Assembly: GCA_009921265.1 (NCBI GenBank)
Contig: RFYV01000002.1
Coordinates: 1 to 64,000, forward strand
Direction: 5' to 3'
Source: Betaproteobacteria bacterium
GTDB lineage: Bacteria; Pseudomonadota; Gammaproteobacteria; Burkholderiales; Burkholderiaceae_C
DNA: 64,000 bases
Position numbers and translations under genes: made by a program. The notes under the pieces are model-generated. The model saw only the letters and a program-made list of their open reading frames with translations. It ran no database searches and was not told the origin of the DNA. Positions 53,631 through 64,000 of this stretch are shown here, one piece after another. The first letter of the stretch is position 1, and each line of letters opens with the position of its first letter.

Positions 53631-54391
53631 TTCAAGCCCCCATCGTGTTGGAGTGTCAAAACTTAGTCAAACGATTTGGCGGTATTGCTGCCACACAACA
53701 CGTGAGTTTGCAATTGCACCAAGGTGCAAGACACGCACTGATCGGTCCCAACGGCGCAGGAAAAACAACTCTCATCAATTTATTAACAGGTGTATTACAG
53801 CCCTCTGAGGGAAGCATTCAACTCTTGGGTGAAGACATCACACAATTAGCGCTGTATCTACGCGTTCGTCGTGGCATGGTGCGAACCTTTCAAATCAATC
53901 AACTCTTTGATTCATTCACGCCTTTGCAAACATTGGCTATGACGGTATCGCAACACTTGGGATTGGGTTCTAAATGGTGGAAGCCCATTGGTACCGATGC
54001 ACGTGTGATCGATCGTTGCGAAGCCTTGCTAGAGCAATTTCATTTAACCGAAGTAATGAATCAACCCACGCGCGTGCTGGCTTACGGTAAGCGTCGTTTG
54101 TTAGAAATTGCAATTGCATTGGCGTGTGAGCCGCGTGTTTTGTTATTGGATGAACCCGTTGCAGGAGTGCCAGCTGGCGAGCGCAAAGAATTGTTGCGCA
54201 CGGTATCCGCGTTGCCCGCCGATGTTTCTATTTTGTTGATCGAGCACGACATGGATTTGGTGTTTAGTTTTGCCAATCGCATGACGGTGTTGGTCAATGG
54301 TGCGGTGCTCACGGAAGGCACGCCCGAACAAATTGCCAACGACGATAAAGTGCGTGAAGTTTATTTGGGGCAATCGCATGTCAACGCTTAA
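53627..54391 (+). CDS. LivG-type ABC ATPase
   Basis: A 254-residue ATPase. Walker A GPNGAGKTTLIN at about residues 41-52, signature region YGKRRLLEIAIAL near 146-158, Walker B VLLLDEPVAGV near 164-174, and IEHDMDLV (His switch) near 201. The tail VREVYLG is typical of LivG. Its last 14 bases overlap the livF gene. Confidence 0.9.
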   Translation: MIQAPIVLECQNLVKRFGGIAATQHVSLQLHQGARHALIGPNGAGKTTLINLLTGVLQPSEGSIQLLGEDITQLALYLRVRRGMVRTFQINQLFDSFTPLQTLAMTVSQHLGLGSKWWKPIGTDARVIDRCEALLEQFHLTEVMNQPTRVLAYGKRRLLEIAIALACEPRVLLLDEPVAGVPAGERKELLRTVSALPADVSILLIEHDMDLVFSFANRMTVLVNGAVLTEGTPEQIANDDKVREVYLGQSHVNA

Positions 54392-55088
54392 TGGTTTACA
54401 CATCTCTCATTTAAGCGCTGGCTATGGTGAAGCCATTATCTTGAACGATGTGAATCTCAGCTTGAGTGAAGGCCAAACATTGGCTTTGCTCGGTCGCAAT
54501 GGCACAGGCAAAACCACACTCATCAATACGATTGTGGGTGTGACGCGTCAACACGCGGGTCAGATTTCTTTAAATGGTAAAACTTTACATACAGTGCCCG
54601 TGCATCAACGTGCGGGTGCAGGTATTGGTTGGGTGCCGCAAGAGCGAAATATTTTTAAATCTCTTGCCGTGCACGAAAACTTAACAGCGGTTGCAAGGCC
54701 AGGCGCTTGGACGCCAGAGCGAGTGTACGAGATGTTCCCTCGATTGGCTGAGCGAAAAAAAAATCTAGGCACGCAACTGTCAGGGGGCGAACAACAAATG
54801 TTGGCTGTGGGTCGCGCGTTGGTACTCAATCCTCAATTGTTGTTGCTCGATGAGCCTCTAGAAGGATTAGCGCCGATTGTGGTGGAAGAATTATTGCGCG
54901 CCATTAAACGCATCACGCGCGATGAAGGTATGTCAGCCATCATTGTGGAGCAACATCCGCAAGCGATTTTGGCTATCAGTCACTGTGCGGTGGTGCTTGA
55001 TCAAGGAACCGTGGTTCATCAAGGTGAGGCGTCTGATTTGCTAGCGCAACCCGATTTGTTGGATCGATTATTGGGTGTCGCGCGTTAA
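54378..55088 (+). CDS. LivF-type ABC ATPase
   Basis: A 236-residue ATPase. Walker A GRNGTGKTTLIN near 37-48, signature LSGGEQQMLAVGRAL near 133-147, Walker B LLLLDEPLEGL near 154-164. The ATG at 54378, 14 bases inside livG, gives the family-typical N-terminus; a start further upstream would add residues read out of frame in livG. It completes a five-gene transporter operon; the Bug receptor follows 23 bases later and may be co-transcribed. Confidence 0.9.
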   Translation: MSTLNGLHISHLSAGYGEAIILNDVNLSLSEGQTLALLGRNGTGKTTLINTIVGVTRQHAGQISLNGKTLHTVPVHQRAGAGIGWVPQERNIFKSLAVHENLTAVARPGAWTPERVYEMFPRLAERKKNLGTQLSGGEQQMLAVGRALVLNPQLLLLDEPLEGLAPIVVEELLRAIKRITRDEGMSAIIVEQHPQAILAISHCAVVLDQGTVVHQGEASDLLAQPDLLDRLLGVAR

Positions 55089-55111
55089 ATATTTTTATCT
55101 AAGGATTTCAA

Positions 55112-56134
55112 ATGAAAACATCTCAAACCAATTTAAATCGCACAACAGCCTTCAAGCGTCGACAACTTCTTCAGCTATCAACTGTATTGATGCTGTCTGC
55201 TACATGCGCATTACCCAGTTTTGCACAATCTACTTTTCCAAATAAACCTCTCAAGATTGTGGTGCCCAATGCAGCAGGTGGTGCGGCCGATATCACTGCG
55301 CGCACAGTTGCTCAAAAACTATCAGAGGCACTGGGTCAACCCGTGTTGATTGAAAACAAACCGAGTGCGGGCGGCATCGTCGCAGCAGAGCAAGTGGTCA
55401 GGTCCGATCCCGATGGTTACACAATTTTATTGATTTCAAGTGGTACAGCGGTTAGCGCTGCATTGTTCAAAACATTACCCTTTGATACGGTCAAAGACTT
55501 CACGCCTGTTTCTAAGTTGGCAAGCTTTGACTTGGTATTAGCCGTTTCTGAAGCAGGACGATTTAAAACCTATCCTGAGTTGTTGGCTTACGCTCGCGCC
55601 AATCCAGGCAAACTCAATATCGGTACACCTCAAGTGGGCACAACGCAAAACTTAGCCGCCGAATTATTTTTATCATCATCCGGTATCACTGCACAAATCG
55701 TTCCATTCAATGGAACACCTCCCGTGATTACTGCTTTGCGTGGTGGTGAAATTGATGCGATGATCGATATTTTGGGCCCGTTGATGACGCAAGTTCAATC
55801 CAAATCATTGCGCCCTGTTGCATTGCTCAGCGATAAACGCTCACCCTTATTGCCCGATGTTCCTATTGCGATGGAAGCGGGTGGCAGTTTGGCTAATTTT
55901 CAAGCAACAAGTTGGAATGGATTGGCTGTGCCTTCTAAAACACCACGTGATGTGGTGATGAGACTCAACAAAGAATTGCAAGCGGTGTTGTCTCAGCCTG
56001 ATGTCAAAAAACGTTTGGGTGATTTGAGTTTGTATGCGCAAGGCAGTACGCCTGAGCAAGCAGCCGAGATTTTAAATGCTGATATTCGCAAGTGGACGGA
56101 CGTGATCTCCAAAGCCAAAATTCAAAAACAATAA
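55112..56134 (+). CDS. Bug family periplasmic receptor (TctC-like)
   Basis: A 340-residue tripartite-tricarboxylate-type receptor. A long signal peptide with KRRQLLQLS and cleavage near SFAQS (about residue 43) is followed by FPNKPLKIVVPNAAGGAADITART and ENKPSAGGIVAAEQVV, the Bug hallmark. No TctA/TctB membrane genes are near, as is usual for orphan Bug proteins of Burkholderiales. Ligand probably a carboxylate; the aromatic-acid cluster downstream is suggestive. Confidence 0.9.
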   Translation: MKTSQTNLNRTTAFKRRQLLQLSTVLMLSATCALPSFAQSTFPNKPLKIVVPNAAGGAADITARTVAQKLSEALGQPVLIENKPSAGGIVAAEQVVRSDPDGYTILLISSGTAVSAALFKTLPFDTVKDFTPVSKLASFDLVLAVSEAGRFKTYPELLAYARANPGKLNIGTPQVGTTQNLAAELFLSSSGITAQIVPFNGTPPVITALRGGEIDAMIDILGPLMTQVQSKSLRPVALLSDKRSPLLPDVPIAMEAGGSLANFQATSWNGLAVPSKTPRDVVMRLNKELQAVLSQPDVKKRLGDLSLYAQGSTPEQAAEILNADIRKWTDVISKAKIQKQ

Positions 56135-56145
56135 CGATTGCGTGC

Positions 56146-57039
56146 ATGAAAAAAATTCAACGCATTGGAGTGATGGGTTATGGAGAAGTTGGTAAAACCT
56201 TTGCATTGGGTTTGATCCCGCACGTGCAGAGCATATTGATGTGGGACATCAAGCTCAGCGATGCATCGCAAGCTGTCGAATTAACAAATCATGCCAAAAT
56301 GTACGGTATTGCTGTTGCGCAGTCGGTACAAGACTTGTGTTCCCATAGCGATTTGATTATTTCTTGTGTCACCGCTTCGCAAACCAAAGTGGTTGCTCAG
56401 TCGGTTGCGTCATTCATTTCAAAAGATACATTTTTTTTAGATTTGAATTCTGCGTCGCCAGGCACTAAACAATCGTGCAGTGACATCATCAACGCTGCAG
56501 GCGGTGTTTATGTAGAGGCGGGTGTGATGACTTCGGTGCCACCTTATGGCATTCGCGTGCCCATGTTGTTGGGTGGTAAAGAGGCGCATCAATTACAAAT
56601 AGTTCTGGCTGATTGGGGTTGCGATGTCAACACCGTTTCTGATCAACTGGGAGTGGCCAGCGCCATCAAAATGTGTCGCAGCATCATGATCAAAGGACTC
56701 GAAGCCTTGGTGATTGAGAGTTACACAACGGCAAGACATTACGGCGTTGAAGATCACATGTTGGCAACGATGGCTGAAACTTTCCCCACCATCGATTGGC
56801 CCAAGCAAGGCGCTTATTTTTACAGCCGGGTTGTTCAACACGGCAAGCGTCGCGCAGAAGAAATGCGCGAATCGGCTTTGACTGTTGAGGAAACTGGCGT
56901 TGTATCCACCCTCACGAGTGCGATTGCTACCAAACACGATTGGATTGCAGGTTTGGCTCGCGATGGAATCTTTGACAATTTGCCAGCAAAGCCTGTTTGG
57001 CAAGATTACGCAGACCGATTGGTCAAACATCACAAATAA
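56146..57039 (+). CDS. 6-phosphogluconate-dehydrogenase-like NAD(P) oxidoreductase (DUF1932)
   Basis: A 297-residue protein. The N-terminal NAD-binding segment is GVMGYGEVGKTFALGL (GxGxxG, about residues 7-22); a substrate-type stretch DLNSASPGTKQ lies near 102-112. The C-terminal helical domain fits DUF1932, with CRSIMIKGLEALVIES near 180-195. The ATG at 56146 is taken; an upstream frame overlaps the Bug gene. Function unknown; proximity to Bug and lig genes suggests a hydroxy-acid dehydrogenase. It does not resemble LigC, which is of another family. Confidence 0.8.
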   Translation: MKKIQRIGVMGYGEVGKTFALGLIPHVQSILMWDIKLSDASQAVELTNHAKMYGIAVAQSVQDLCSHSDLIISCVTASQTKVVAQSVASFISKDTFFLDLNSASPGTKQSCSDIINAAGGVYVEAGVMTSVPPYGIRVPMLLGGKEAHQLQIVLADWGCDVNTVSDQLGVASAIKMCRSIMIKGLEALVIESYTTARHYGVEDHMLATMAETFPTIDWPKQGAYFYSRVVQHGKRRAEEMRESALTVEETGVVSTLTSAIATKHDWIAGLARDGIFDNLPAKPVWQDYADRLVKHHK

Positions 57040-57079
57040 GAATACTTAATGACTATAAAATGCGTTAGGCTATAGGCCA

Positions 57080-57904
57080 ATGGATATTTTTATTGCGGCC
57101 TTGATTGGTCTACAAATGGGTAGCTTTCTCAACTTGCTCGTGTGGCGTTTGCCACTCATGATGGAGTGTGAGTGGGCGCAAGAGCATGCGCAATACAGCG
57201 GTTCACCTTTGCCAGAACAAGCCGCCTTCAATTTATTTTTTCCACGATCGCATTGCCCCGCTTGCAAAACCACTTTGCGCGTGCGCGATTTAATTCCTAT
57301 ATTGAGTTATTTATTTTTAAAAGGAAAGTGCGCGCATTGCGGCACGTCCATTTCTGTTCGTTATCCGTTGGTTGAGATCGTGGTGGCGCTTGCTTGGGCA
57401 GGGTGTGCATACAAATGGGGGCTTACGTGGCAGGCATTGGCATTGGCCTTGTGTGTGAGTGTACTCATTGCATTGGCACTCATCGATCTGGACACCATGT
57501 ATTTACCCGACAGCATCACATTGCCATTGATATGGTCGGGACTTATTGCTTCTTCTTTGGGATGGACCTCGGTTTCACTTGTGGATGCGATGTGGGGCGC
57601 AGTCGCGGGCTATCTCAGTTTGTGGTTGGTGTATCAAATCTTTTTACGCGTCACAGGTAAAGAAGGTATGGGCGCGGGTGACTTCAAGTTGTTGGCCGCC
57701 TTGGGTGCCTGGTTGGGATGGATGGCTTTGCCAGGCATTGTTTTTTTTGCATCATTGGTGGGTGTACTCATGGCGATTATTTTGCGTATCACGCAAAAAA
57801 TCAAAGCAGATGCACCTTTTCCTTTTGGCCCCTATCTGGTACTAGCGGGCTTGATCAGTGTTTATGGTGTATCCATCACCGATTATTTGGGCTTGATTTT
57901 TTAA
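57080..57904 (+). CDS. pilD: type IV prepilin peptidase/N-methyltransferase
   Basis: A 274-residue polytopic membrane enzyme that cleaves and methylates type IV pilin-like leaders. The N-terminal domain has GSFLNLLVWRLP and the zinc-binding pairs CPAC and CAHC (about 65-93). The peptidase domain has both catalytic Asp: DLDTMYLPD near 140 and GMGAGDFKLL near 196. It stands alone among catabolic genes; no other pilus genes are in the window. Its stop overlaps the convergent LysR gene's stop. Confidence 0.93.
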   Translation: MDIFIAALIGLQMGSFLNLLVWRLPLMMECEWAQEHAQYSGSPLPEQAAFNLFFPRSHCPACKTTLRVRDLIPILSYLFLKGKCAHCGTSISVRYPLVEIVVALAWAGCAYKWGLTWQALALALCVSVLIALALIDLDTMYLPDSITLPLIWSGLIASSLGWTSVSLVDAMWGAVAGYLSLWLVYQIFLRVTGKEGMGAGDFKLLAALGAWLGWMALPGIVFFASLVGVLMAIILRITQKIKADAPFPFGPYLVLAGLISVYGVSITDYLGLIF

Positions 57905-58824
57905 TTCGCTGTTGCGTGGGATTTCAAAATACGACGCGCAGTTTGTTGCACCAATTCAAGCGTTGTATCCAATGTCAAACTGCTGGCGCGCTTGGCACTC
58001 GTCACCAGTAGCAGTGGTATATGCAATGTTGGTTTTGTAATCGTAATCACTCGATAGGCAGATGGTCGAATTGAGTGAGCCACCGCATTGCGAGTGAGGA
58101 TGGCGTGACCTGCACCGTCAGCAACCAAATCCAAAATAGAACTCACACCATCAATTTCTAAATGAATGGTGGGCTTGCAATGATGCAAAGCCATTTGTGA
58201 TTCAAGATGCATACGAATGGCGTTGGGTCGACTCGGAATGACCAGCGGTAGTTTTGCTATTTCTTTGAGTGCAATCGGTGAGGGCGGTGGATCTTCTTGC
58301 AAACCTGCGGGTCGACGTTGCACCAATACCAACTCTTCATCTAACAAAGGCTCAATGGTGAGACCATCGTTGTTTTGCGCGTTGTACAACAAAGCCATGT
58401 CGAGTCTGCCGTTTAACAAACTTTCTTGCATGTCGGCGCTGAAGCCTTCGCGAATCGTCAGTTGTGCATCGGGCAAATGTTTTTGAAAGGCGTGCGTGAG
58501 TGGCACTGTTAATGCGTGCGCCACGCTCGGTGGTAATCCCAATGCAATGCGTCCACTCAAGTCACCACGCATACGACCCAAATCTTCTTGCGCGCGCGAA
58601 ACTTGATGCAAAATCCCGCGCGCATGATCGAGCAACAATTTGCCAGCGGCCGTGGGCAATGCGCCGCGGCCATTTCTAATCAATAGGCTTTGACGCAACT
58701 CCACTTCTAACAATCGTACTTGTCTGCTCAAAGCGGGTTGTGCAATGCCTAATTTTTGAGCAGCACGTGTAAAGCTGCCGTCCTCGGCCACTGCTACAAA
58801 ATATTCGAGTTGCTTGACGTCCAT
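57901..58824 (-). CDS. LysR family regulator, probably of the protocatechuate operon
   Basis: A 307-residue LysR-type regulator. The N-terminal helix-turn-helix is MDVKQLEYFVAVAEDGSF, then RAAQKLGIAQPALSRQVRLLE (residues about 20-40). The effector-binding domain follows. It diverges from the ligU-type gene across 131 bp, the classical position for a LysR activator of the adjacent catabolic operon. Effector presumably a pathway intermediate. Confidence 0.9.
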   Translation of the reverse strand: MDVKQLEYFVAVAEDGSFTRAAQKLGIAQPALSRQVRLLEVELRQSLLIRNGRGALPTAAGKLLLDHARGILHQVSRAQEDLGRMRGDLSGRIALGLPPSVAHALTVPLTHAFQKHLPDAQLTIREGFSADMQESLLNGRLDMALLYNAQNNDGLTIEPLLDEELVLVQRRPAGLQEDPPPSPIALKEIAKLPLVIPSRPNAIRMHLESQMALHHCKPTIHLEIDGVSSILDLVADGAGHAILTRNAVAHSIRPSAYRVITITKPTLHIPLLLVTSAKRASSLTLDTTLELVQQTARRILKSHATAN

Positions 58825-58855
58825 GGATAGATCCTAAATGAATATCAAAGTATAA

Positions 58856-58876
58856 GATATAACAATATGATATATC
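58856..58876. promoter_or_regulatory. candidate LysR-binding dyad
   Basis: GATAT-N11-ATATC forms an inverted repeat with the T-N11-A geometry of LysR boxes, 32 bases before the LysR start and 80 bases before the ligU start. AT-rich surroundings make chance matches fairly likely. Confidence 0.35.
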
Positions 58877-58955
58877 AGATAGTGGGTGAAAGGGCTAGTC
58901 CACACCTACTTGTATCAAGACAATGAGTATATTTATATGATTTTTGGAATCAGCC

Positions 58956-60128
58956 ATGGCCCGATTGCCTCAGACCGAAGTTAGCTGTTTATTTATGCGA
59001 GGTGGCACCTCCAAGGGGCCGTTCTTTAACGCCAAAGATTTGCCTGCTGATAAAGCCACTCGCGACAAAGTTTTATTAGCGATCATGGGGTCGCCTGACA
59101 AAAGACAAATCAATGGCTTGGGCGGCGCGCATCCACTCACCAGCAAAGTGGGCATTGTCTCAATGAGTCAAACAAAAGGCATTGATATCGATTTTTTATT
59201 TGCGCAATTACAACCAGATCAAGAAACAGTAGACACCACACCCAATTGCGGCAATATGTTGGCCGCCGTTGTTCCGTTTGCATTAGAGACGGGCATGATT
59301 CAAGCGCAATCGGATCAAAGCACATTTCGAGTGCTCACTTTAAACACCAATATGCAATGCGACATCACGGTTGAAACGCCTAAAGGCCCAGACGGTAATC
59401 GATTTGTGGATTACAGCGGCGACGCTCGTATAGACGGTGCACCTGGCACTTCTGCACCTGTGACGATTAATTTTTTAGACACGGCGGGTTCGGTGTGCAA
59501 TGTTTTGTTGCCCACGGGTCAAGTCAAAGATCGCATACGTGTGGAGCCCGCCGCATTGCATACTGGTTTTGATGCATTTGAAATTGATGTCACTTGCATT
59601 GATAACGGTATGCCATTGGTGATGTTCAAAGCGTCCGATATGGGTCGAACAGGATTGGAAGACGTTGCATCGCTCAATGCCGATACCGATTTAAAAACAC
59701 GCGTTGAAGCTTTGCGTTTGGTGGTGTCACACAAGATGGGATTGGGCGATGTGAGCAAAAAAAATTATCCCAAGATGACTTTGATTGGGCCACCCGTGAA
59801 TGGTGGTGCTATCAGCACGCGCAGTTTTATTCCGCATGTGTGTCATGACGCGATTGGTGTGTTGGCAGCTGTAACGGTAGGAACAGCCTGTGTTTTAAAA
59901 GGTTCCGTGTGCGATGGTGTAGCTGTGATGCCGCAAGGCAGTAGCAAAAAATTATCAGTTGAACACCCCACAGGAGAATTTAGTGTTGCCTTGCAAACGC
60001 AAGAGCAACCGCAAGCGCCTGGTGGTCATGTGGTGACACAAGCCGCCTTGCTCAGAACCGCGCGATTGATCATGAAAGGGCAAGCCATGGTTGAAGCATC
60101 AATTTGGAATACAGGAGATAAAAAATGA
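58956..60128 (+). CDS. ligU: 4-oxalomesaconate isomerase/tautomerase (PrpF family)
   Basis: A 390-residue PrpF-type isomerase. The family N-terminus VSCLFMRGGTSKGPFF has the conserved Cys and GGTSKG; a second Cys-Gly motif, TPNCGNMLAAV, lies near 93-103. By family (LigU, PmdU, GalD) it converts 4-oxalomesaconate into the isomer hydrated by LigJ. The ATG at 58956 is preferred to a TTG four codons earlier. It begins the operon and overlaps the next gene by 4 nt. Confidence 0.88.
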   Translation: MARLPQTEVSCLFMRGGTSKGPFFNAKDLPADKATRDKVLLAIMGSPDKRQINGLGGAHPLTSKVGIVSMSQTKGIDIDFLFAQLQPDQETVDTTPNCGNMLAAVVPFALETGMIQAQSDQSTFRVLTLNTNMQCDITVETPKGPDGNRFVDYSGDARIDGAPGTSAPVTINFLDTAGSVCNVLLPTGQVKDRIRVEPAALHTGFDAFEIDVTCIDNGMPLVMFKASDMGRTGLEDVASLNADTDLKTRVEALRLVVSHKMGLGDVSKKNYPKMTLIGPPVNGGAISTRSFIPHVCHDAIGVLAAVTVGTACVLKGSVCDGVAVMPQGSSKKLSVEHPTGEFSVALQTQEQPQAPGGHVVTQAALLRTARLIMKGQAMVEASIWNTGDKK

Positions 60129-61159
60129 GTTTAATTATTGATTGTCATGGTCATTACACGACAGCACCTAAGGCCTTAGAAGATTGGCGCACCCAACAAA
60201 TCGCAGGCATCAAAGATGCCAGTGTCAAACCCAAAGCATCGGATTTAAAAATCAGCGACGACGAATTGCGTCAATCTATTGAAACCAATCAATTGCGTTT
60301 GATGAAAGAGCGCGGTAGCGACATTACTTTGTTTTCTCCGCGTGCGAGTTTCATGGCGCATCACATCGGCGACTTTCATGTCTCATCCACATGGGCTGCG
60401 ATTTGCAATGAATTGTGTTTTCGTGTCTCACATCTGTTCCCCGATCATTTTGTACCTGTTGCAATGTTGCCGCAGTCGCCCGGTGTCGATCCCGCCACTT
60501 GCATTCCTGAATTGGAAAAGTGCGTCAAAGAATACGGCTGTGTGGGCATCAACCTCAACCCCGACCCAAGTGGTGGGCATTGGACGAGCCCACCGGTCAG
60601 CGATAAACATTGGTATCCCATTTACGAAAAAATGGTCGAGTATGATTTGCCCGCGATGATTCACGTGAGCACGAGTTGCAATGCGTGTTTTCATACAACA
60701 GGTGCGCATTACCTCAATGCCGATACCACAGCATTCATGCAATGCCTCACCAGTGATTTGTTCAAAGATTTTCCAACGCTCAAATTTTTAATACCTCATG
60801 GCGGCGGTGCGGTGCCCTATCACTGGGGACGCTTTAGAGGTTTGGCTCAAGAATTAAAAAAACCATTGCTCAGCGAACATCTCCTTAACAACATTTATTT
60901 TGATACTTGCGTTTATCACCAACCTGGAATTGATTTACTCAATACCGTGATTCCTGTGAAAAACGTTTTGTTTGCATCTGAAATGATTGGTGCGGTGCGT
61001 GGCATTGATCCCGAAACGGGTTTTTACTACGACGACACCAAGCGCTACATCGAATCAAGCAAAATTTTGAGCAAAGAAAATCGCCATCAAATTTATGAAG
61101 CGAATTCGCGTCGCGTCTTTCCTCGCTTGGACGCATTGTTAAAACAAAAAGGACATTGA
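60125..61159 (+). CDS. ligJ: 4-oxalomesaconate hydratase (amidohydrolase superfamily)
   Basis: A 344-residue amidohydrolase-fold hydratase. The N-terminal [13 protein letters not shown] carries the metal HxH; a central VSTSCN and HG motif [15 protein letters not shown] near 221-235 are as in LigJ/PmdE. It adds water to the oxalomesaconate isomer to give 4-carboxy-4-hydroxy-2-oxoadipate. Operon position between ligU and ligK supports the call. Confidence 0.9.
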   Translation: MSLIIDCHGHYTTAPKALEDWRTQQIAGIKDASVKPKASDLKISDDELRQSIETNQLRLMKERGSDITLFSPRASFMAHHIGDFHVSSTWAAICNELCFRVSHLFPDHFVPVAMLPQSPGVDPATCIPELEKCVKEYGCVGINLNPDPSGGHWTSPPVSDKHWYPIYEKMVEYDLPAMIHVSTSCNACFHTTGAHYLNADTTAFMQCLTSDLFKDFPTLKFLIPHGGGAVPYHWGRFRGLAQELKKPLLSEHLLNNIYFDTCVYHQPGIDLLNTVIPVKNVLFASEMIGAVRGIDPETGFYYDDTKRYIESSKILSKENRHQIYEANSRRVFPRLDALLKQKGH

Positions 61160-61160
61160 G

Positions 61161-61844
61161 ATGAATAACTTAGGAATTGTTAAACGCAACATCGCTCGTG
61201 CACCACTCCCTGCTGTCGATCAGTTGGTTAAATATGGCAGTGCCACTGTGCACGAAGCCATGGGTCGAGTTGGATTACTGCATACATATATGCGACCCAT
61301 CTTCGCAGGTTCACGCGTATCAGGAACGGCTGTCACGGTTTTATTGCACCCAGGTGACAACTGGATGATGCACGTGGTGGCTGAACAAATTCAAGAAGGC
61401 GATATCGTGGTTGCTGCAATCACTGCGCCGTGCACCGATGGCTATTTTGGTGATTTATTGGCAACGTCATTCAAAGCCAGAGGCGCTAAAGCGCTCATCA
61501 TTGATGCGGGTGTGCGCGATGTGGCTGAACTCATGCAAATGGGTTTTCCTGTATGGAGCAAAGCCATCAGCGCCAAAGGAACCATCAAGGCCACCATTGG
61601 CTCTGTCAACGTGCCTGTGGTTTGCGCGGGTGCTTATGTCAATCCAGGCGATGTGGTCTTGGCCGATGACGACGGCGTGGTGATTGTGCCGTCTGCCGTT
61701 GCACAACAAGTGGCCGATGCTGCCAAAGCACGCGAAGCCAATGAAGGTGAAAAACGCGCCAAATTAGCATCGGGTATTTTGGGACTTGATATGTACAACA
61801 TGCGCGAACCTTTGCAAAAAGCAGGTTTGAAATACATCGATTGA
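61161..61844 (+). CDS. ligK: 4-carboxy-4-hydroxy-2-oxoadipate aldolase
   Basis: A 227-residue RraA-like class II aldolase splitting CHA into pyruvate and oxaloacetate. [20 protein letters not shown] near 155-174 (with the metal-binding acids) and AGVRDVAEL near 115 are family features. One base from ligJ. The same fold occurs in RNase E inhibitor RraA, but the operon fixes its role. Confidence 0.92.
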   Translation: MNNLGIVKRNIARAPLPAVDQLVKYGSATVHEAMGRVGLLHTYMRPIFAGSRVSGTAVTVLLHPGDNWMMHVVAEQIQEGDIVVAAITAPCTDGYFGDLLATSFKARGAKALIIDAGVRDVAELMQMGFPVWSKAISAKGTIKATIGSVNVPVVCAGAYVNPGDVVLADDDGVVIVPSAVAQQVADAAKAREANEGEKRAKLASGILGLDMYNMREPLQKAGLKYID

Positions 61845-61860
61845 TTCAACAAAGACACAC

Positions 61861-62796
61861 ATGACAACAGCATTGAACAGGCCCACCAGTGGCCCCTTTG
61901 AAAAAACAATAGGCTGGATGGATTGGTACAACCAACCTGCTAAGCCGAGCTTTCAATTACCCGCAGGTGCGGTTGACGCGCATTGCCATGTGTTTGGTCC
62001 AGGTGCGGAGTTTCCTTATGCACCGGAGCGCAAATACACACCGTGTGATGCGAGCAAACATCAATTGTTTGCGTTGCGCGATCATTTGGGCTTTGACAAA
62101 AACGTGATTGTGCAAGCCACTTGTCATGGCGCAGACAATTCTGCGTTGGTGGATGCACTCATCAGCTCTAAAGGTAAAGCGCGAGGTGTTGCAACTGTGA
62201 AGCGTCAAGTTACCGATCAAGAAATTCAAACCATGCATGACGCGGGTGTGCGTGGTGTTCGATTTAATTTTGTTAAACGATTGGTTGACTTCACGCCTAA
62301 AGATGAGTTGTTAGAAATTGCAACTCGTATCAAGCAATGGGGTTGGCATGTAGTGATTTATTTTGAAGCGGTTGATTTGCCCGAGTTGTGGGATTTCTTT
62401 ACGGCGTTACCCACCACCGTGGTGGTCGATCACATGGGGCGACCTAACGTGGATCAACCTGTTGATGGACCGCAGTTTCAATTGTTTATGAAATTCATGC
62501 GTGAGCATCACAATGTGTGGAGCAAGGTGAGTTGCCCCGAGCGTTTATCGGTGACTGGTCCCTCCGCACTCAACGGCGAACAAAATCCGTATCTTGATGT
62601 GATTCCATTTGCAAGACAAGTGGTTGAAACATTTTCTGATCGTGTGTTGTGGGGAACCGATTGGCCACATCCCAATTTAAAAGATCACATGCCCGATGAC
62701 GGTTTGTTGGTCAATTACATTCCACACATCGCAGTGACGCCCCAGTTGCAACAACAATTGTTAGTCGACAACCCCATGCGTTTGTATTGGTCATAA
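61861..62796 (+). CDS. ligI: 2-pyrone-4,6-dicarboxylate hydrolase
   Basis: A 311-residue amidohydrolase-superfamily lactonase opening PDC to oxalomesaconate. The metal motif DAHCHVFGPG is near residue 40, TCHG near 85, VDHMGRPN near 183, and WGTDWPHPN near 262. The ATG at 61861 is 16 bases after ligK. All motifs expected of LigI are present. Confidence 0.93.
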   Translation: MTTALNRPTSGPFEKTIGWMDWYNQPAKPSFQLPAGAVDAHCHVFGPGAEFPYAPERKYTPCDASKHQLFALRDHLGFDKNVIVQATCHGADNSALVDALISSKGKARGVATVKRQVTDQEIQTMHDAGVRGVRFNFVKRLVDFTPKDELLEIATRIKQWGWHVVIYFEAVDLPELWDFFTALPTTVVVDHMGRPNVDQPVDGPQFQLFMKFMREHHNVWSKVSCPERLSVTGPSALNGEQNPYLDVIPFARQVVETFSDRVLWGTDWPHPNLKDHMPDDGLLVNYIPHIAVTPQLQQQLLVDNPMRLYWS

Positions 62797-62814
62797 GATT
62801 AAAAGGATTCCAAC

Positions 62815-64000
<1,186 letters not shown>

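Noticed and set aside
56146..57039. Calling the DUF1932 protein LigC
   Set aside because: LigC/PmdC belongs to the Gfo/Idh/MocA family; this sequence has a 6PGDH-like layout.

Overview
This 64 kb window looks like the chromosome of a lower-GC member of the Burkholderiales (Betaproteobacteria), probably a freshwater type. The evidence is the gene set and its order: rpoZ-gmk-yicC beside a SpoT-type synthase/hydrolase, rph-rdgB-hemW, a urea transporter urtABCDE beside urease, Bug-type receptors, and a pmd/lig-type protocatechuate 4,5-cleavage cluster. The genus cannot be fixed from sequence alone. No insertion sequence, phage or CRISPR array was seen.

Layout. 1-1100: an accessory-looking patch with a tspO gene between two copies of a G-rich repeat, followed by a tRNA-Arg(ACG) whose 5' acceptor strand appears interrupted. 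1.1-9.0 kb: housekeeping genes (MAPEG protein, greB, spoT, rpoZ, gmk, yicC, rph, rdgB, hemW, tRNA-Ser). 9.0-11.4 kb: cupin, a tiny lipoprotein, an adhesin-E-like secreted protein and an MmgE/PrpD protein. 11.5-20.3 kb: recC-recB-recD with 4-nt overlaps. 20.4-31.6 kb: nitrogen block 1, urease ureA-(55-aa membrane ORF)-ureBCEFG on the minus strand, diverging from urtABCDE on the plus strand, with ureD stranded beyond urtE. A textbook sigma54 promoter and NtrC-like sites lie in the divergent gap. 31.6-35.9 kb: three tandem ion-channel genes plus a membrane-anchored protein; the largest channel has two voltage-sensor domains but one pore. 36.0-49.3 kb: nitrogen block 2, purine catabolism: an NMT1-type ABC transporter, an M20 hydrolase, an OHCU decarboxylase-allantoate amidohydrolase fusion, PuuE allantoinase, a GntR regulator, HIU hydrolase and XdhABC. 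49.3-57.9 kb: MetE-like protein, a branched-chain-amino-acid-type ABC transporter, a Bug receptor, a 6PGDH-like dehydrogenase and prepilin peptidase. 57.9-64.0 kb: LysR regulator and the protocatechuate 4,5-cleavage operon, cut by the window end inside ligB.

How the parts fit. Xanthine dehydrogenase, HIU hydrolase, OHCU decarboxylase, allantoinase and allantoate amidohydrolase take xanthine towards ureidoglycolate, whose urea can be hydrolysed by the urease; external urea enters through Urt. The urease/urt and purine-transporter regions both carry NtrC-like dyads and sigma54-like promoters, so nitrogen limitation probably switches on both. A shared TGTATACA palindrome suggests that the local GntR protein controls both the purine operons and the NMT1-type transporter. 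No urate oxidase or ureidoglycolate lyase is seen here. The protocatechuate operon has five consecutive steps plus ligB; the CHMS dehydrogenase (ligC/pmdC) is expected just past the right edge.

The best candidate for something undescribed is the channel locus at 31.6-35.9 kb. Starts were chosen by hand from overlaps, Shine-Dalgarno sequences and signal peptides; regulatory sites are eye-matched to consensus and untested.
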